Assembly (NCBI RefSeq): GCF_000819565.1
Contig: NZ_CP004393.1
Coordinates: forward strand, 62,001-126,000
Direction: 5' to 3'
Length of the DNA stretch: 64,000 bases
Source: Celeribacter indicus
GTDB lineage: Bacteria > Pseudomonadota > Alphaproteobacteria > Rhodobacterales > Rhodobacteraceae
The notes beneath the pieces were generated by a model. It saw only the letters and a list, made by a program, of their open reading frames with translations. It had not been told where the DNA came from and searched no databases. This document shows, one piece after another, positions 61,672 to 64,000 of this stretch (positions within the stretch are counted from its first letter, which is position 1; every line of letters starts with the position of its first letter). Both the position numbers and the translations under genes were made by a program.

Positions 61672-64000
61672 GAAGACGCTCTCCTTCAGGGTCGATGAAA
61701 TGCGCGGAGACGACACGCACGGCTACCTCGTTGCGTTCGAGCGGATTGGCCGCGACGATCTCCTCCCCAAGGCGGCTGTCGCCGTCCTCGAGGAAGCCAA
61801 GCGCGATATGGCTTTCGACATGCGGCGAATAGCAGGCAGAGGTCACCCACCCCTGATCGGTCTGCATCGTCCGCTGCGCCCCCTTCGTGAACAGGTGAGA
61901 TCCGGCGAAAACACGCATGTCCGGGTCGGTTGGCTGGAGCCCGACGAGGCGCCGCCGATCTGACGCGAGGCCGTCACGGCGGGACATGATCGCCCCGATC
62001 GAGTCCTTTTTTGCAGAGACCATCCTGCCGAGCCCGAGCATTCCCGCCGTGGTCTGGCCGTTGAGTTCCGCACCTGCCGCATGGCCTTTCTCGATCCTGA
62101 GCACGGCCAGCGCCTCGGTCCCGTAGGGTGTCACGCCCAGATCTTCGCCGAGCGCCATCAGGCGCTCGATCAGTGCATTGCCATAGCGGGCCGGAACGGC
62201 GATTTCGTAGGCAAGTTCGCCCGAAAAGGAGATCCGGAACAGCCGCGCACGCAGCCCGCCGCACAGGCTCAGCTCGGCGCAGGCCATGAAGGGGAAGGCC
62301 TCGTTCGAAAGATCGAACCCGTCGACGATCCGCGACACCAGTGTGCGCGACTCCGGCCCCGCGACCGCGATCTGGGCCCAAGCATCCGTAGTCGAGATGA
62401 GCTGCACGTCGAGATCGGGCCACAGGCACTGTCGCGCGAATTCCATCTGGCGATAGACAAGACCCGCATTCGCCGTGGTGGTGGTGACCACATAGTGATC
62501 CTCGCCCAGCCGCGCACAGGTGCCGTCGTCATAGGCGTGTCCATCCTCGCGCAGCATGAGGCCATAGCGCACCTTCCCCACCGGCAGGGTGCCCATCAAG
62601 TTGGAATAGACCCGGTTCAGGAACTCTCCCGCATCGGCACCCTGAACGTCGATCTTGCCCAAGGTCGTCACGTCACAAAGCCCGACACCGGAGCGGACGG
62701 CGCGCGCCTCACGGTCCACGCTCTGACGCCAGTGAGTTTCTCCCGGCTTCGGAAAATACTGTGCCCGCATCCATTGACCGACCTCGACAAAGGCCGCGCC
62801 CTGCGCACGCGCCCACACATGGGTCGGCGTCAGGCGGCGCGGGCGGAAATGGGGACCCGTATCGCCGCCGCCCAGGACCGAGAGAGACACACCGGTGTAA
62901 GGCGGACGGAAGATCGTAGTGCCGGTCTCCGGAATGGATGTCCCGGTGAGTTCGGCCATGACCGCGAGCGCGGAGACATTCGACGTCTTCCCCTGATCGG
63001 TCGCCATGCCGAGCGTGGTCCAGCGTTTCAGATGCTCGACGGGCGTCATGTTTTCCCGGTGCGCCAACACGATATCTTTGACCGTCACATCGTTCTGGAA
63101 ATCCACCCAGGCGCGCTTTCTGCCGGGCACATGCCAGAACGCCTCCTGCGCGACCGCGATATCCTCCGCCTCGGGCAGCCGCATCCCGGACACAGGAATA
63201 TCGAGCTGGATCAGAGCCTGTTTTGCGACCTCGCTCCCATGCGCGAGCGCCTGAGCCGTCGTGCCACGCCCGGCACAGGCTCCGGCCGGCAAGAGCCCCT
63301 GTGGACCATCTGAGGGCGGCAGGAAGGCGAGCCGCTCCTCATCCCAGACCGGGCGCCCGCGATGATGGGACGCGAGATGGACGTTGGGATTCCACCCCCC
63401 TGCGACACCCAACGCCGCGCAGTCATGCCAACTCGCCCGGCCATTGTGCGTGATCTCAATGGCGCGCAGGCCGAGCTGTCCCTTCGTGCCGGTCACCGTC
63501 GCGCCGGCGAAAACCTCGTATTCCCCGAACCTCGGCGCATCGGGACGGGGGTCGATCACGCCAAGAACCGGCACGCCCTTCGCCAGAAGATCAAGCGCGG
63601 TGCGGTGCCCGTCGTCGTTATTGGCAAAGATCGCCACGGGATCGGTCGCGGCGGCGGTGGGCGCGACGGCCCAACGGTTTGCATAGGCCCGCATCGCGCC
63701 AGCGAGCAGGATGCCGGGACGGTCGTTGTTGGCAAAGGGGATATGCCGCTCGGTCGCGCCCGCCGCCAGAATAGCCCGTCGCGCGGTGATCCGCCAAAGT
63801 GTCTGACGCACCTTGTCGCCCGGTTCCCTAAGGTGATCGGCGACACGTTCCACCGCGCCGTGGATCCCGTGATCGTAGACACCGAAAACAGTGGTCCGCC
63901 GCATCACGCGAAGGTTCGGAAGCGTCTCGAATTCGGCCTCGATACTTGAAATCCACTCCGCCGCAGGCGCACCGTCGAGCTTGTGGCTCTCCATCAGGAG
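61664..64000 (-). CDS. soxA: sarcosine oxidase alpha subunit SoxA, 5' end beyond window
   Basis: About 779 codons of a protein of roughly 1000 aa. The visible part holds the second half of the NAD-binding domain (RRAILAAGATERHIPFANNDRPG in part) and the entire C-terminal GcvT-like folate domain (about from RSGVGLCDVTTLGKIDVQG to the end). The alpha subunit transfers the demethylated C1 group of sarcosine to tetrahydrofolate. The N-terminal region and the soxB/soxD genes would lie to the right. Confidence 0.93.
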   Translation of the reverse strand, partial: LLMESHKLDGAPAAEWISSIEAEFETLPNLRVMRRTTVFGVYDHGIHGAVERVADHLREPGDKVRQTLWRITARRAILAAGATERHIPFANNDRPGILLAGAMRAYANRWAVAPTAAATDPVAIFANNDDGHRTALDLLAKGVPVLGVIDPRPDAPRFGEYEVFAGATVTGTKGQLGLRAIEITHNGRASWHDCAALGVAGGWNPNVHLASHHRGRPVWDEERLAFLPPSDGPQGLLPAGACAGRGTTAQALAHGSEVAKQALIQLDIPVSGMRLPEAEDIAVAQEAFWHVPGRKRAWVDFQNDVTVKDIVLAHRENMTPVEHLKRWTTLGMATDQGKTSNVSALAVMAELTGTSIPETGTTIFRPPYTGVSLSVLGGGDTGPHFRPRRLTPTHVWARAQGAAFVEVGQWMRAQYFPKPGETHWRQSVDREARAVRSGVGLCDVTTLGKIDVQGADAGEFLNRVYSNLMGTLPVGKVRYGLMLREDGHAYDDGTCARLGEDHYVVTTTTANAGLVYRQMEFARQCLWPDLDVQLISTTDAWAQIAVAGPESRTLVSRIVDGFDLSNEAFPFMACAELSLCGGLRARLFRISFSGELAYEIAVPARYGNALIERLMALGEDLGVTPYGTEALAVLRIEKGHAAGAELNGQTTAGMLGLGRMVSAKKDSIGAIMSRRDGLASDRRRLVGLQPTDPDMRVFAGSHLFTKGAQRTMQTDQGWVTSACYSPHVESHIALGFLEDGDSRLGEEIVAANPLERNEVAVRVVSAHFIDPEGERLRD

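Overview
The window is GC-rich chromosomal DNA of an alphaproteobacterium, almost certainly a marine Rhodobacteraceae (Roseobacter-group) member. The evidence is the flagellin-FlaF-FlbT gene order, CtrA-type TTAA-N7-TTAA boxes at flagellar promoters, a dimethylamine monooxygenase cluster (dmm), sarcosine oxidase genes (sox) next to folD and purU, and many short GTG/TTG-started genes with overlapping stop and start codons.

Layout. 1-10.4 kb is housekeeping: rlmH (partial), rsfS, an MscS channel, leuC-leuD, an EF-hand protein, an HdeD-like protein, a two-subunit CoA transferase, a membrane protein with an EEP phosphatase/nuclease, and leuB. 10.4-15.9 kb is mixed accessory DNA: a zinc-ribbon protein, a DMT exporter, tRNA-Pro(CGG), a periplasmic YiiX-like protein that appears to have lost both catalytic residues, an AraC regulator, a PEBP protein and two small periplasmic proteins. 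15.9-20.75 kb looks like a guanidino-compound catabolic locus (nitrilase-type amidase, LysR regulator, guanidinobutyrase-type ureohydrolase, ABC binding protein, ABC ATPase). Its last gene is cut by an insertion sequence. 20.73-23.02 kb is an IS5-family (IS427-like) element that itself carries an IS110/IS1111-type element.

23.0-52.5 kb is one large flagellar and motor cluster (rod, hook, filament, export apparatus, MS ring, motor). It lacks flgD, fliK, fliG and fliM, and the IS junction lies 18 bp before its first gene. A 1-kb stretch with no recognisable gene separates fliP from flgI. 52.6-64 kb encodes methylated-amine catabolism on the minus strand: dmmA, dmmB, dmmC, a GcvT-like dmmD, a 58-aa membrane protein, an ammonium transporter, a GntR regulator, then purU, folD, soxG and soxA (partial). 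Together these genes would demethylate dimethylamine and sarcosine, pass the C1 unit to tetrahydrofolate, oxidise it through FolD, and release formate through PurU.

The most notable points are the nested IS at a rearrangement junction, the active-site-less papain-fold protein beside tRNA-Pro, a palindromic hairpin shared by the flagellin and dmm regions, CtrA-like boxes including a perfect one outside the flagellar cluster, and a candidate bridge/seek RNA region in the IS110-type element. All functional calls come from reading the sequence; no database search was run.
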